64,000 bases of DNA from Corynebacterium tuberculostearicum. GTDB lineage: Bacteria; Actinomycetota; Actinomycetes; Mycobacteriales; Mycobacteriaceae. The stretch spans positions 620,001-684,000 of the forward strand of contig NZ_CP069791.1 of NCBI RefSeq assembly GCF_016894265.1, in the 5' to 3' direction. Positions 53,969 through 63,903 of the stretch are shown here, piece by piece. The position numbers and the translations under genes are program-made. Each line of letters starts with the position of its first letter. The first letter of the stretch is position 1. Below the pieces are notes generated by a model. The model was not told the origin of the DNA. It did no database searches and saw nothing but the letters and a program-made list of their open reading frames with translations.

Positions 53969-56900
53969 ATGACCATCGAGCAACTGCGAGCATGGCTGCG
54001 TGACTGGGTCGCCCAGGCCACCGGTGTTTCCGCCGAAGAGATCCTAGATTCCAAGCCTTTGGAAAATTATGGCCTCTCCTCGCGGGATGCTGTAGTGCTA
54101 TCCGGCGAGCTGGAAAACCTTCTGGGCACCCGCCTCGATGCCACCGTGGCATATGAGTATCCCACCATCGAGCTGCTGGCGGACCGCCTGCTGAACGCAC
54201 CGGCGGCGCCCCAGCCGGAAGAGCACGCGCCGCGGATCGCGCAGGGATCTGACGTTGCGGTCATTGGTCTTTCCGGCCGCTTCCCGGGTGCTAAGAATGC
54301 CCAAGAGTTCTGGTCTATGTTGGCGGAATCCCGCGCAGGCACCGGCCCGTTGCCAGTAGGCCGGTGGTCCGAGTACTCCGCTGATCCGGTCATGAGCGAG
54401 AAGATCGCCCAGCAAAATACCGACGGCGGCTATATCGAAGACATCGCGTCCTTTGATGCGGAATTTTTTGGCCTGTCCCCGCTAGAGGCCGCCAACATGG
54501 ATCCCCAGCAGCGCATCCTGTTGGAGCTGGTGTGGGAAGCGCTAGAAAACGCTGGTGTTCCCGCCAATGAGCTGCGTGGCACGCAGACCGGCGTGTATAT
54601 GGGATCGACCAATAATGACTACGGCATGCTCATCGGTGCCGATTCCGCCGAGATGCACCCGTATGCGCTGACCGGCATTTCTTCCGCCGTGGTGGCTAAT
54701 CGCATTTCCTACGCCCTGGATTTCCGCGGCCCTTCCATCAACGTGGATACGGCTTGCTCCTCCTCCCTCGTGGCGGTGAACCAGGCGATGAAGGATTTGC
54801 GCACGGGGAGCGCGGACGTGGCGCTGGCCGGCGGCGTGAATATCTTGGCCGCCCCGCACGCGTCCACGGCGTTCTCGGAGTTGGGCGTTACCTCTCCAAC
54901 GAGCGCCATTCACGCCTTTTCGGACGACGCCGATGGCATCGTGCGTGCCGACGCCGCCGGCGTCCTCGTGCTCAAGCGCTTGGAGGACGCGGAAGCCGAC
55001 GGCGACGATATCCTGGCCGTCCTCAAGGGCTCAGCCGTCAACTCCGATGGTCACTCCAATGGCCTGACCGCCCCGAACCCGGAGGCACAGGAGGATGTGC
55101 TGCGCCGCGCCTATGCTGATGCGGGCGTAAATCCGCAGGACGTGGACTATATCGAGGCCCACGGCACCGGCACCATTCTGGGCGATCCAATCGAGGCCTC
55201 CGCCTTGGGCCGCGTGCTCGGTGCGGGCCGCGGGGTCGAAACTCCTATTTTGCTCGGTTCTGCCAAGACCAATATCGGCCACTCTGAATCCGCCGCGGGC
55301 GTGGTCGGCCTTATCAAGGTCATCCAGGCCATGCGCAATGACGTAATTCCGGCCAATATCAATTACTCGGCGCCGAATCGTTATATCGATTTCGAGGCCG
55401 AGCACCTCGAGGTAGTCGAGGATCCGCGCGAGTGGCCCGAGTACTCCGGGCGCAAGGTTGCGGGTGTGTCTGGCTTTGGTTTCGGCGGCACCAATGCGCA
55501 CGTCGTACTCACCGATTACCGCGGTACCCCGGCCGAACGCGCGCCGCAGCTTTCCACCGAAACGGTGGCGTTGCCGGTCTCTGGCCTTTTGCCTTCGCGC
55601 CGGGCACGCGCTGCGGCCCTGTTGGCAGACTTCATTGAGGCGGAAGAGCCCGCGCTTGTCGACGTCGCCCGAACTGTCGCCCGCCGCAACCACTCCCGTT
55701 CCCGCGCCGTCGTGACGGCTAGCTCCACCGAGGAAGCGGTCAAGCGCCTGCGCCAGGTAGCTGAAGGCAAGGTCTCCGTCGGCATTGCCGCTGCGGATTC
55801 CCCGCACGTTCCGGGGCCAGTATTTGTTTACTCCGGTTTCGGCTCTCAGCACCGCAAGATGGCGAAGGACATGATTGCGCTCTCGCCGCAGTTCAAGGCT
55901 CGCTTGGAAGAGCTGGATGCCATCGTGGACTTTGAGTCTGGCTGGTCCATCCTGAATATCGTCAACGACGATGCCCAAACCTATGACACCGAGACCGCCC
56001 AGGTGGCCATTACCGCCATTCAGATTGCAGTGACGGACTTGCTCGCTTCCTTTGGCGTGCGCCCGGCCGGCGTGATCGGCATGTCCATGGGCGAGATTGC
56101 CGCGGCTTATGCCGCAGGCGGCATCTCCGCAGAGGACGCCATGGTCATTGCCTGCCACCGTGCGCGGTTGATGGGTGAGGGGGAGGCGTCGCTAAGCGAT
56201 GCCGAGCAAGGAGCCATGGCCGTCGTAGAGCTCTCGGCCGAGGATATTGCCGCGCTCGACGGCAATATCGAACCCGCCGTGTACACCGGCCCCGGAATGA
56301 CCACCGTGGGCGGCCCGCGCCAAGAGGTGCTGGACCTGGTGGAAAAGCTCGACGGCGAGGGCAAGTTCGCCCGTGCACTCAATGTGAAGGCCGCAGGGCA
56401 TACCTCGGCCGTGGACCCCATCCTGGGCGAGCTGCATGCAGCCATCGCCGGCATGGAGGCCAAGCCGCTGCACACCCCGCTGTTTTCCTCCGTGGATAAG
56501 GGCGAGGTTTATCGCCCTGGTACCACCGTCCACGATGAGGACTATTGGCTGCGCATGACCCGCCACTCGGTCTATCTGCAGGATGCCACCGAGGCAGCCT
56601 TCAACGCCGGCCACACCCAGCTGGTAGAAATCTCGCCGAACCCGGTGGCGCTGATGGGCCTCATGTCCACCGCCTTCGCCGTGGGCAAGGCCGATGCGCA
56701 GCTGCTGTATGCGTTGAAGCGCAAGGTAGATCCCACCGAGTCGTTGTTGGACCTGCTCAGCAAGCTCTATGTCGCCGGCATGCCGGTAGATTTTGGCGCG
56801 GTCTTTGGCTCTGGTGCGCGCGTGGAGGCACCCTATACCCAGTTCAACCGCCAGCGCTTCTGGACCAACGCCCGTCCGTCGGCCGGCGTTTCCGGCCTGC

Positions 56901-58675
56901 CGGGCGCACGCGTCAACCTGCCAGAGGGCAAGGTGGCCTTCTCCACCAATGCGGATCAGGCGCCATCCGCGCTGGCCATCGTGGAGGCCGCGGCCGAGGC
57001 CGTTCAGCCTGGGGCGCGCATCATCGCCACCGAGGAGCACGCCGACCTGCCACCGCGCGGTGAGGTCACCACGGTGGTAAGCCAGTCCATCGGTGGTATG
57101 TCCGTAGCCGTCTACGCCGTCCGTGGCGCGCAGACGGAGCTCTTGGCGGAAGGCTTTGCCTCCGCCTTGGACTTGGGCGCGGCGCCCATCCCGGGCGTGG
57201 CCGATGTGCCTGAAAGCGAGCCTGCGGCAACCGCAGAGGTTGATGCCGTGCGCTGGGATCCCGCGGAGGAAACCGTGGAGGATCGCCTCGCACTCATCGT
57301 GTCGGAATCCATGGGCTACGACGTCTCTGACCTGCCGCGCGAGCTGCCGCTCATTGACTTGGGCCTGGATTCCCTGATGGGCATGCGCATTAAGAACCGC
57401 GTGGAAAATGACTTCCAGATTCCGCCGCTGCAGGTGCAGGCGCTTCGCGACGCCTCTTTGGCCGACGTCATTGCCATGGTGGAAGAGGCCGTAGCCGGCG
57501 GCAGCGTGGATACCAGCGACATTGCTTCTGCGGATACTCCTGCACCAGAAGAAGACGAGCCCGGCCAGGGCGTCGGCGTTGCCCCGCGCGATGCCTCGGA
57601 GCGCATGGTCTTTGGTACCTGGGCCACCTTCACCGGCAAGGCCGCGGCGGGCGTTACCTCGGCGCTTCCTGAGGTGAGCGATGAGGTCGCCGCCCAGATT
57701 GCCGAGCGCCTCACCGAACGTGTCGGCATCGAGGTCACCGCCCAGCAGGTCCACGAGGCCGAGGCGCTAGAGACATTGGCCGACCTCGTCCGCGAAGGAC
57801 TGGAGACCGAGGTAGAAGGCAATATCCGCGTCCTGCGCGAGGCTGATGGTCCTGCCGTATTCATGTTCCACCCAGCCGGCGGCACCACTGTGGTCTACCA
57901 GCCACTGACCCGTCGCCTGCCCGAAGATGTGGCGGTTTACGGCGTAGAGCGCATCGAAGGCTCGCTGGAGGAGCGTGCCGAGGCCTATATCGAGGACATC
58001 CTGCACTACGCTCGCGGCCGCAAGGTAGTTCTCGGCGGATGGTCCTTTGGCGGCGCGCTGGCCTACGAGGTGGCCTATCAGCTGCATCAGCGCACCCAGC
58101 GCGGTCAGGATTCGGCGGATGTGGCGTTCATCGCGTTGCTGGATACCACCCAGCCGTCGAACCCAGCGCCGGATACCCCGGAAGAAACCCGCGCCCGGTG
58201 GGAGCGCTACGCGGCCTTTGCCAAGAAGACCTATGGCCTGGACTTCGAGCCGCCGTACGAGATGCTTGAGACCATGGGCGAAGATGCGCTCATGACCATG
58301 CTGGCGGAGTTCCTCGCTACTACCGACGCCTCTGAGCACGGCCTGGCCGCCGGCGTACTGGAACACCAGCGCGCTTCCTTCGTGGATAACCAGATTCTGG
58401 CCAAGATCGACTTCCATCGCTGGGCCGATGTCACCGTGCCGGTGCTGCTTTTCCGTTCCGAGCGCATGCACGACGGTGCGATTGAGCTGGAGCCGCGCTA
58501 CGCTGAGATTGACCCCGACGGCGGTTGGGGAGTTATCGTTAAGGATCTAGAAATTGTGCAGCTGCAAGGCGATCACCTTGCAGTGCCAGACGAGCCGGCC
58601 ATCGGCATCGTGGGCAAGCATATGGACGAATGGATCGAGGAGAAGATACGTGGCGGCCAAGCAGACAACCGCTGA
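53969..58675 (+). CDS. pks13: polyketide synthase Pks13 (corynomycolate condensing enzyme)
   Basis: The 1568-residue type I synthase joins two fatty acyl chains to make the beta-keto precursor of corynomycolic acid. Domains in order: N-terminal carrier (Ser38 in NYGLSSRDAV); ketosynthase with Cys263 in VDTACSSSLVAV and later GTGTILGDPIEA; acyltransferase with Ser706 in GVIGMSMGEIAAAYAAG; C-terminal carrier (Ser1135 in IDLGLDSLMGMRI); thioesterase with Ser1359 in GWSFGGALAYEV and a likely His1536. There are no ketoreductase, dehydratase or enoyl reductase domains, as in known Pks13. It lies between fadD32 and accD3, which supply acyl-AMP and carboxyacyl-CoA. Confidence 0.97.
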   Translation: MTIEQLRAWLRDWVAQATGVSAEEILDSKPLENYGLSSRDAVVLSGELENLLGTRLDATVAYEYPTIELLADRLLNAPAAPQPEEHAPRIAQGSDVAVIGLSGRFPGAKNAQEFWSMLAESRAGTGPLPVGRWSEYSADPVMSEKIAQQNTDGGYIEDIASFDAEFFGLSPLEAANMDPQQRILLELVWEALENAGVPANELRGTQTGVYMGSTNNDYGMLIGADSAEMHPYALTGISSAVVANRISYALDFRGPSINVDTACSSSLVAVNQAMKDLRTGSADVALAGGVNILAAPHASTAFSELGVTSPTSAIHAFSDDADGIVRADAAGVLVLKRLEDAEADGDDILAVLKGSAVNSDGHSNGLTAPNPEAQEDVLRRAYADAGVNPQDVDYIEAHGTGTILGDPIEASALGRVLGAGRGVETPILLGSAKTNIGHSESAAGVVGLIKVIQAMRNDVIPANINYSAPNRYIDFEAEHLEVVEDPREWPEYSGRKVAGVSGFGFGGTNAHVVLTDYRGTPAERAPQLSTETVALPVSGLLPSRRARAAALLADFIEAEEPALVDVARTVARRNHSRSRAVVTASSTEEAVKRLRQVAEGKVSVGIAAADSPHVPGPVFVYSGFGSQHRKMAKDMIALSPQFKARLEELDAIVDFESGWSILNIVNDDAQTYDTETAQVAITAIQIAVTDLLASFGVRPAGVIGMSMGEIAAAYAAGGISAEDAMVIACHRARLMGEGEASLSDAEQGAMAVVELSAEDIAALDGNIEPAVYTGPGMTTVGGPRQEVLDLVEKLDGEGKFARALNVKAAGHTSAVDPILGELHAAIAGMEAKPLHTPLFSSVDKGEVYRPGTTVHDEDYWLRMTRHSVYLQDATEAAFNAGHTQLVEISPNPVALMGLMSTAFAVGKADAQLLYALKRKVDPTESLLDLLSKLYVAGMPVDFGAVFGSGARVEAPYTQFNRQRFWTNARPSAGVSGLPGARVNLPEGKVAFSTNADQAPSALAIVEAAAEAVQPGARIIATEEHADLPPRGEVTTVVSQSIGGMSVAVYAVRGAQTELLAEGFASALDLGAAPIPGVADVPESEPAATAEVDAVRWDPAEETVEDRLALIVSESMGYDVSDLPRELPLIDLGLDSLMGMRIKNRVENDFQIPPLQVQALRDASLADVIAMVEEAVAGGSVDTSDIASADTPAPEEDEPGQGVGVAPRDASERMVFGTWATFTGKAAAGVTSALPEVSDEVAAQIAERLTERVGIEVTAQQVHEAEALETLADLVREGLETEVEGNIRVLREADGPAVFMFHPAGGTTVVYQPLTRRLPEDVAVYGVERIEGSLEERAEAYIEDILHYARGRKVVLGGWSFGGALAYEVAYQLHQRTQRGQDSADVAFIALLDTTQPSNPAPDTPEETRARWERYAAFAKKTYGLDFEPPYEMLETMGEDALMTMLAEFLATTDASEHGLAAGVLEHQRASFVDNQILAKIDFHRWADVTVPVLLFRSERMHDGAIELEPRYAEIDPDGGWGVIVKDLEIVQLQGDHLAVPDEPAIGIVGKHMDEWIEEKIRGGQADNR

Positions 58676-60206
58676 GAAACTCGCTGACCTGCGCGAGCGT
58701 CTGGACAAGGCGCAGGACCCAGGCAGTGAGCGCTCCCGCAAGCGCCGCGACGAGGCTGGGCGCACCACGCCTCGTCAACGCATCAATGAATTGCTAGATG
58801 AGGGTTCCTTCGTCGAAACCGGCTCCTTGGGCAAGACCCCGGGTGACCCTGACGCCATTTATTCCGATGGCGTGGTCACCGGCTATGGCCGCATCTCTGG
58901 CCGCCCAGTGTGTATCTACGCCCACGATAAGACCGTCTACGGCGGCTCAGTCGGCGTGACCTTTGGCAAGAAAGTCACCGAGGTCATGGACATGGCCATC
59001 AAGATTGGCTGCCCAGTCATCGGTATTCAGGATTCCGGCGGCGCCCGCATCCAGGATGCGGTGACCTCGCTGGCCATGTACTCCGAGATCGCCCGCCGCC
59101 AGCTCCCGCTGTCCGGCCGTAGCCCGCAGATTTCCATCATGATGGGCAAGTCCGCCGGTGGCGCCGTCTATGCTCCCGTGACCACGGACTTTGTCATTGC
59201 CGTGGACGAGGAAGCGGAAATGTATGTCACCGGCCCGAACGTCATCCGTGAGGTTACCGGTGAGGATATTACCTCCGCCGAGCTGGGCGGTGCTCGCCAG
59301 CAGGAGCTCAACGGCAATGTCTCGGCAGTCGTCCCTTCCGAGGATGACGCCTTTGATATGGTCCGCGATCTCCTCGACCACCTGCCGCTGACCTGCTTTG
59401 ATGAGTCGCCGGAGTTCGCTGCGCCTGCCGACGCCGAGGTGGCCGAAGACGAAGACCTCAACGCCTTCATGCCGGATGACACTAATGCCGGCTACGACAT
59501 GATGGACTTGTTGACCCAGCTGGGCGATGACGAGGATCTCATTGAGATTCAAGAGAACTTCGCGCCTAATATGATTACCGCCTTCGGCCGCATCGATGGC
59601 AAGACCGTCGGCTTTGTGGCCAATAACCCCATGCACCTTGCGGGCTGCATTGATGCCGACGCCGCCGATAAGGGCGCGCGTTTTATCCGCATTTGCGATG
59701 CTTACAATATTCCGCTGGTCTTCGTAGTGGATACCCCGGGCTACCTGCCGGGCGTGGAACAGGAGAAGGTGGGCCTTATCCACCGCGGCGCCAAGTTTGC
59801 CTTCGCCGTGGTGGAAGCCACCGTGCCGAAGGTCTCGCTCATCGTGCGCAAAGCCTACGGCGGTGCCTATGCGGTAATGGGCTCGAAGAACCTGACCGGC
59901 GATATTAACCTGGCGTGGCCGACCGCGCAGATCGCCGTGATGGGCGCGGCCGCTGCCGTGGTAATGATCGCCGGTAAGCAGCTCGAGGCCGCCGAGACCC
60001 CGGAACAGCGCGAAATGACCAAGAAGATGTTCATGGACTTCTACGATGAGACCATGACCGCTCCTTATGTCGCGGCCGAGCGCGGCTATCTAGACGCGAT
60101 GATTCAGCCGAATCAGTCCCGGTTGGCGCTCCGTCAGGCACTGCGCCAACTGGCCACCAAGCAGGAAAGCGATCTGCCGAAGAAGCACACTATTGCCCCG
60201 ATGTAA
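58650..60206 (+). CDS. accD3: acyl-CoA carboxylase beta subunit AccD3
   Basis: The 518-residue carboxyltransferase subunit makes 2-carboxyacyl-CoA, the extender for Pks13. It begins with the usual TTAEKLADLRERLDKAQD. The N-half has GGSVGVTFGKKVTEVMD and IGIQDSGGARIQDAV, and the C-half has FVVDTPGYLPGVEQEKVG and VRKAYGGAYAVMGSK. GTG 58650 is chosen because GAGGAGA lies 7 bases upstream; the longer frame from 58554 is an overlap of pks13. It overlaps pks13 by 26 bases. A small peptide gene follows. Confidence 0.95.
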   Translation: MAAKQTTAEKLADLRERLDKAQDPGSERSRKRRDEAGRTTPRQRINELLDEGSFVETGSLGKTPGDPDAIYSDGVVTGYGRISGRPVCIYAHDKTVYGGSVGVTFGKKVTEVMDMAIKIGCPVIGIQDSGGARIQDAVTSLAMYSEIARRQLPLSGRSPQISIMMGKSAGGAVYAPVTTDFVIAVDEEAEMYVTGPNVIREVTGEDITSAELGGARQQELNGNVSAVVPSEDDAFDMVRDLLDHLPLTCFDESPEFAAPADAEVAEDEDLNAFMPDDTNAGYDMMDLLTQLGDDEDLIEIQENFAPNMITAFGRIDGKTVGFVANNPMHLAGCIDADAADKGARFIRICDAYNIPLVFVVDTPGYLPGVEQEKVGLIHRGAKFAFAVVEATVPKVSLIVRKAYGGAYAVMGSKNLTGDINLAWPTAQIAVMGAAAAVVMIAGKQLEAAETPEQREMTKKMFMDFYDETMTAPYVAAERGYLDAMIQPNQSRLALRQALRQLATKQESDLPKKHTIAPM

Positions 60207-60259
60207 TGCCTTGTGCTTGGATAGCATATAAAGAGCTAATCCTAGTGAAGGAGTTATCT

Positions 60260-60355
60260 ATGATTCTGTCTAGCGCTGTGGACATCGTCAGCGAGATCAT
60301 TGGTTTCGTGGTCGATATTCTGAATCAGGCAGGCATTCAGGTAAGTTCCAAGTAA
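60260..60355 (+). CDS. 31-residue amphipathic peptide, possible small porin
   Basis: This gene is too short for standard ORF calling. It has a good ribosome site (GAAGGAG, 6 bases before ATG), a TATAAA at 60228-60233 and a strong terminator 10 bases after its stop, so it looks like a complete transcription unit. The product (MILSSAVDIVSEIIGFVVDI then a polar end) is hydrophobic with Asp8, Glu12 and Asp19, no Cys and no signal peptide. The small corynebacterial outer-membrane porins PorA and PorH share these traits, but homology is not proven. It sits directly after accD3. Confidence 0.6.
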   Translation: MILSSAVDIVSEIIGFVVDILNQAGIQVSSK

Positions 60356-60365
60356 GTGGAGCAAA

Positions 60366-60396
60366 AAGAAGGAGGGTTGAACCCTCCTTCTTTTTT
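60366..60396. terminator. bidirectional intrinsic terminator
   Basis: A perfect 12-base stem (AAGAAGGAGGGT 60366-60377 with ACCCTCCTTCTT 60381-60392, loop TGA) is flanked by TTTT on the + strand and TTTTT on the minus strand. It ends both the small peptide/accD3 side and the convergent DUF3054 gene. Confidence 0.92.
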
Positions 60397-60724
60397 ATTT
60401 GCGGGCGAAAAGCCGCCAGCCAAAGAAAAATAGCGCTGACATCACAGTCGCTACGATGAGGAAGCTCCAGTGTGGCAGGCGGCCGTTGACGAGCATCCAC
60501 AGGGCCATGCCGCCCACGACGGTGCTCAGCCAGACGATGCCGCCCTCCTTCCACTTGCCCTGGACCTTGGTAGCGAGGATGATGACCCAGCCGATAAGCG
60601 CGCCTACGGCCCAGGGCCAAAAGGCATCTACCCAGGTGGAAAAGCTCAAACCGCCGTGGGCGAGGCGGGCAGCCACGGCGAAGAGCATCAGGGCGATGAT
60701 ATCGATAATGGGGGCGATTCTCAT
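60395..60724 (-). CDS. DUF3054 family membrane protein
   Basis: The 109-residue protein has four hydrophobic helices (IIDIIALMLFAVAARLAH; FWPWAVGALIGWVIIL; GIVWLSTVVGGMALWMLV; FLIVATVMSALFFFGW) and matches the DUF3054 family. Its ATG overlaps the stop of the upstream flippase-like gene by 4 bases, so it is co-translated with it. The function is unknown; it ends in a shared terminator. Confidence 0.88.
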   Translation of the reverse strand: MRIAPIIDIIALMLFAVAARLAHGGLSFSTWVDAFWPWAVGALIGWVIILATKVQGKWKEGGIVWLSTVVGGMALWMLVNGRLPHWSFLIVATVMSALFFFGWRLFARK

Positions 60725-61737
60725 GCGTTTTCCTTTCGGTTCAAGGCGGCGTAGGTAATGCCCTTGCGGGCATAGTGCCAGAAGTAGATTACCCAGCCAA
60801 TGATGGTGATCAAGGCAAAGGAGATGAGGCGGTAGATGATGGCCGCGCCGGTAGCGTCCACCGCGGTCATGCCCGTGGCCACCAGAGTGGCGATGATGGC
60901 GGCTTCCACCGTTCCGAGGCCGGCCGGCGTGACCTGAGCAGAGCCGGCAAGCTTAGCGGTGAGATAGGCCAGCGCCACGCCGGCCATCGTCGTGGTGTCC
61001 TCGCCAGCGTGCAGGGCGGGCAGGTGGCCGGTAACGGCCCACACGCAGCCCCATAGCGAGACCATGTCGATCAGGCGGTTGGCCAAAGAGTAGAAGGACA
61101 CCCAACCGAATTGGCGGCGGGTAAGGTGAACTTCCTCCAGATTCTTGACCTGGTCCAAGAGGGCTTCGCGCTTGGAGCCCTTAATGAGCTGTTGGCGGTT
61201 GAGCCAGCGCATGATGGTATCCGGATGATTGGTCAGCCAGAACAGGCCGCCAGAAAGCGCCAGCATGAGCACTAGGGTGCCAATGAGGGACCAGAGCGCC
61301 ATATCCGCGTTGAGGAAGAGCACGCCGCCCAAGCCGATGAGCACGAGCCACATCGTGGAAATGGCAGAAGACAGCACGAAGAACCAGCCACACAGCATGA
61401 CGGACGCGCCCCACGTGCGTTGCACGTAGAAGGTGAGGATGGCGGAAAAGGCTGGGCCGGCCGGAAGAGTGGTGGACCAGGCATTAGCGGCCAACGTCAG
61501 TGCTGCGGTTTCTGAGGCCGGCACCTTGACGCCGCCGGCGCGAATGAGCAGGCGCATGACCTCGCCCATGGCGAGCACCGCCACAATGGAGGCGATGACC
61601 ACGAGTGCTATCGCGGCCGGGTTGGAATGAGAAAGCCGCGAGAAGCCTTCGCGCAGGAAGTCCAGCTCATCGCGGAAGACATAAACCAAGACCAGCAGGA
61701 CGATGAACGAGGCGATAAGGCGCAGCCAATTCTTCAC
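60721..61737 (-). CDS. flippase-like (UPF0104/AglD-type) membrane protein
   Basis: The 338-residue protein has eight or so transmembrane helices and resembles the lysylphosphatidylglycerol synthase transmembrane/UPF0104 family, recognised from the pattern LTLAANAWSTTLPAGPAFSA and the end segment SAQVTPAGLGTVEAAIIATL. Family members are suspected lipid or lipid-linked sugar flippases, but no LPG synthetase catalytic domain is present. Its GTG follows the mmpL stop without a gap (TAAGTG), so the three genes mmpL, this one and DUF3054 form an operon, which suggests a link to lipid export. Confidence 0.88.
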   Translation of the reverse strand: MKNWLRLIASFIVLLVLVYVFRDELDFLREGFSRLSHSNPAAIALVVIASIVAVLAMGEVMRLLIRAGGVKVPASETAALTLAANAWSTTLPAGPAFSAILTFYVQRTWGASVMLCGWFFVLSSAISTMWLVLIGLGGVLFLNADMALWSLIGTLVLMLALSGGLFWLTNHPDTIMRWLNRQQLIKGSKREALLDQVKNLEEVHLTRRQFGWVSFYSLANRLIDMVSLWGCVWAVTGHLPALHAGEDTTTMAGVALAYLTAKLAGSAQVTPAGLGTVEAAIIATLVATGMTAVDATGAAIIYRLISFALITIIGWVIYFWHYARKGITYAALNRKENA

Positions 61738-63891
61738 TTACTTACCCCCTTCGAGGCGTTGTTTGAGCTCAGTGAAGGGAACAGTCTTGCCGCGGTGGGT
61801 CGCACCGCCGGTCAAAGTGGTGGTGGCGTGGCGCAGCCAGCTAGGGGCCCACCAGTTATCTTCGCGCAGCAAGTGCATGACGGCCGGGACGAGGAGCATG
61901 CGGACAATGGTGGCGTCGATAAGCAGGGCAAAAATCATGCCGTAGGCAATGTATTTCATCATCACGATATCGGAGAAGCCGAACGCGCCGGAGACCACGA
62001 TCATGATGAGCGCCGCCGCGGTAATAATGCCGCCGGTATGCGCGGTGCCGGCCGCAATGGACTCGTCGGTAGAAGCGCCGCGTCGGCGGGCCTCCACCAT
62101 GCGGGAGATCAAAAAGACCTCGTAATCGGTGGACAGGCCGTAGACAATGGCGATGATGAGCACCAAGATCGGGCTCATGAGCGGGCCGGGCGTGAAGTTG
62201 AGGATGTCCGAGCCCAAGCCAGCGACGAACATCAACGTCAAGATGCCCAGCGTCGCGCCCAAGGTCAGCAACGTCATCACAATGGCCTTGAGCGGCAGTA
62301 CGAAGGAGCCGAAGACTAGGGCCATGAGCAGGAATGTAGCCAGCACCACGTAGAGCGCCATCCACGGCAGCGTGTGGAAGAGCGCATCGAGGGACTCCAC
62401 CTCCATGGCGGGAGTACCGCCCACGTAGAGGTTTACGCCTTCAGGGGCCTTGACCTTTTCCAGCTCGTGCACGATCTTCGCGTAGTCATCGCGGTCTTCA
62501 ATGCCGGCGGAAAGGACGGTAGTGCCGTCCTTGGTGGCGGTCGTCGGCGCCATGGGCTCGGTGAGGCCGTCGAGGCCGCGGACCTGCATGACGACGTCGA
62601 CAAGCTGCTGGTTCGAGGCATTTTCCACCACGAGCTTGACCGGCTCCGTGCGGAAGGCAGGGAACTCTTCGTTGAATTTATCCTGTGCCACGCGGGTGTC
62701 CTGGTCGGGCGGCAGGTAGGACTCGTTGATGCCACCGAAGGTGATGCTCATGATGGGCAGGGTAAGCGCGATGAGCAGGCCGCACACGGCGATGGTCAGC
62801 CCGCGGGCATGGCGCATGGCCCAGCGCGGAAGCTTATACCACCAGGTGTCCTGAATAGTGCGAGCCGTTCGCGAGGTACGGCGCACGGACCAGGTATCGA
62901 TCTTGGGGCCGAGCATGCCAAAAATGGACGGCAGCACGGTGACGGAAAGGAGCGCGGCCAAGCCGACCGCAGAAATGGAACCATAGGCCACGGACTTCAG
63001 GAAGGCCTGGGGGAAGAGGAAGAGGCCGGAGAGCGCAACGGCGACCATGGCCGCGGAGAAAACCACGGTTTGGCCGGCGGTTGCGGTGGTGGTGGCCACG
63101 GCCTCCTCGGTGGAGCGGCCCTTGTCCAGCTCCTCGCGGAAGCGCGAAACCATAAAGAGGCCATAATCGATGGCTAGGCCGAGGCCCAGCAGCGTGACGA
63201 CGGCCTGGGCAAAGACATTGACCTGCGAGAACCCGGCCAGGATGGACAGGATGCCCAAAGAGCCCAAGATGGAGAGGCCACCGACCACCAGCGGCATGCA
63301 GGCCGCAACCACAGAGCCAAAGACCACCAGCAGGAGGATGCCTACCAGCGGCAGGGCGGCCTTTTCGGCGCGGGAAATATCGTGCGACATTCCCTCATCA
63401 AGAGCGTCAGCAACCGCGGTGGCACCCGCAATCTCCACCGGTGCGGTGGTATCCGTAAGCGCGCCTTCGATGGTGCGGAAATCCTTCAGCGTTTGCTCGT
63501 CATCGCCTTTGAGCCCGATGGCTGCGAAGGCTAGTGAATGATCGGCATTGACCAGGTTCGGGTTCTTTGTGTCGAAGTAGCTGGTCACCGAGTCAATCTG
63601 GTCCGGATACGCCGATTTCAACTGCGCCAAGTGCTGCTTGGCGGCATCGAAATTCTCATCGGGGGAGTGGAAGAGCAAGATGACATCGCCGGAGTTATCG
63701 CGGCCGAATGCTTCCTGTTCGATCTGGGCCGCGTTTGTCGACGCCGCATTGGGATCCTCCCAGCCCTCCTGGCTCATGCGGTCTTCGAGCTGCAAGCCAA
63801 AGCCGATAAAGAGCGCAAGGATGGCGGCGACGATGATGGCGGGGATGAGCCGGCGGTGCGCATAGGAAAAACGTCCCCATTTTTCAAACAT
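61738..63891 (-). CDS. cmpL1: MmpL-family trehalose monomycolate exporter
   Basis: The 717-residue RND transporter has 12 transmembrane helices and two extracytoplasmic porter domains (about 35-170 and 400-510). Two Asp-Tyr pairs, Asp242-Tyr243 in GLAIDYGLFMVSRFREE and Asp589-Tyr590 in YGLSTDYEVFLISRMVE, correspond to the proton-relay pairs of MmpL3. This homologue flips mycolate as trehalose monomycolate across the membrane. The symbol follows C. glutamicum synteny with accD3 and is likely but unproven. AGGAGG lies just upstream of the ATG (63898-63903). Confidence 0.92.
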   Translation of the reverse strand: MFEKWGRFSYAHRRLIPAIIVAAILALFIGFGLQLEDRMSQEGWEDPNAASTNAAQIEQEAFGRDNSGDVILLFHSPDENFDAAKQHLAQLKSAYPDQIDSVTSYFDTKNPNLVNADHSLAFAAIGLKGDDEQTLKDFRTIEGALTDTTAPVEIAGATAVADALDEGMSHDISRAEKAALPLVGILLLVVFGSVVAACMPLVVGGLSILGSLGILSILAGFSQVNVFAQAVVTLLGLGLAIDYGLFMVSRFREELDKGRSTEEAVATTTATAGQTVVFSAAMVAVALSGLFLFPQAFLKSVAYGSISAVGLAALLSVTVLPSIFGMLGPKIDTWSVRRTSRTARTIQDTWWYKLPRWAMRHARGLTIAVCGLLIALTLPIMSITFGGINESYLPPDQDTRVAQDKFNEEFPAFRTEPVKLVVENASNQQLVDVVMQVRGLDGLTEPMAPTTATKDGTTVLSAGIEDRDDYAKIVHELEKVKAPEGVNLYVGGTPAMEVESLDALFHTLPWMALYVVLATFLLMALVFGSFVLPLKAIVMTLLTLGATLGILTLMFVAGLGSDILNFTPGPLMSPILVLIIAIVYGLSTDYEVFLISRMVEARRRGASTDESIAAGTAHTGGIITAAALIMIVVSGAFGFSDIVMMKYIAYGMIFALLIDATIVRMLLVPAVMHLLREDNWWAPSWLRHATTTLTGGATHRGKTVPFTELKQRLEGGK

Positions 63892-63903
63892 TGGGGCAGC
63901 CTC

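Noticed and set aside
56072..56110. Pks13 acyltransferase motif GMSMG as a defect
   Set aside because: GxSxG is intact; the Met in place of the usual His is not clearly abnormal without an alignment.
56192..57754. Long open frame antisense to pks13
   Set aside because: It lies entirely within the conserved acyltransferase and carrier region of pks13 and has no family features.
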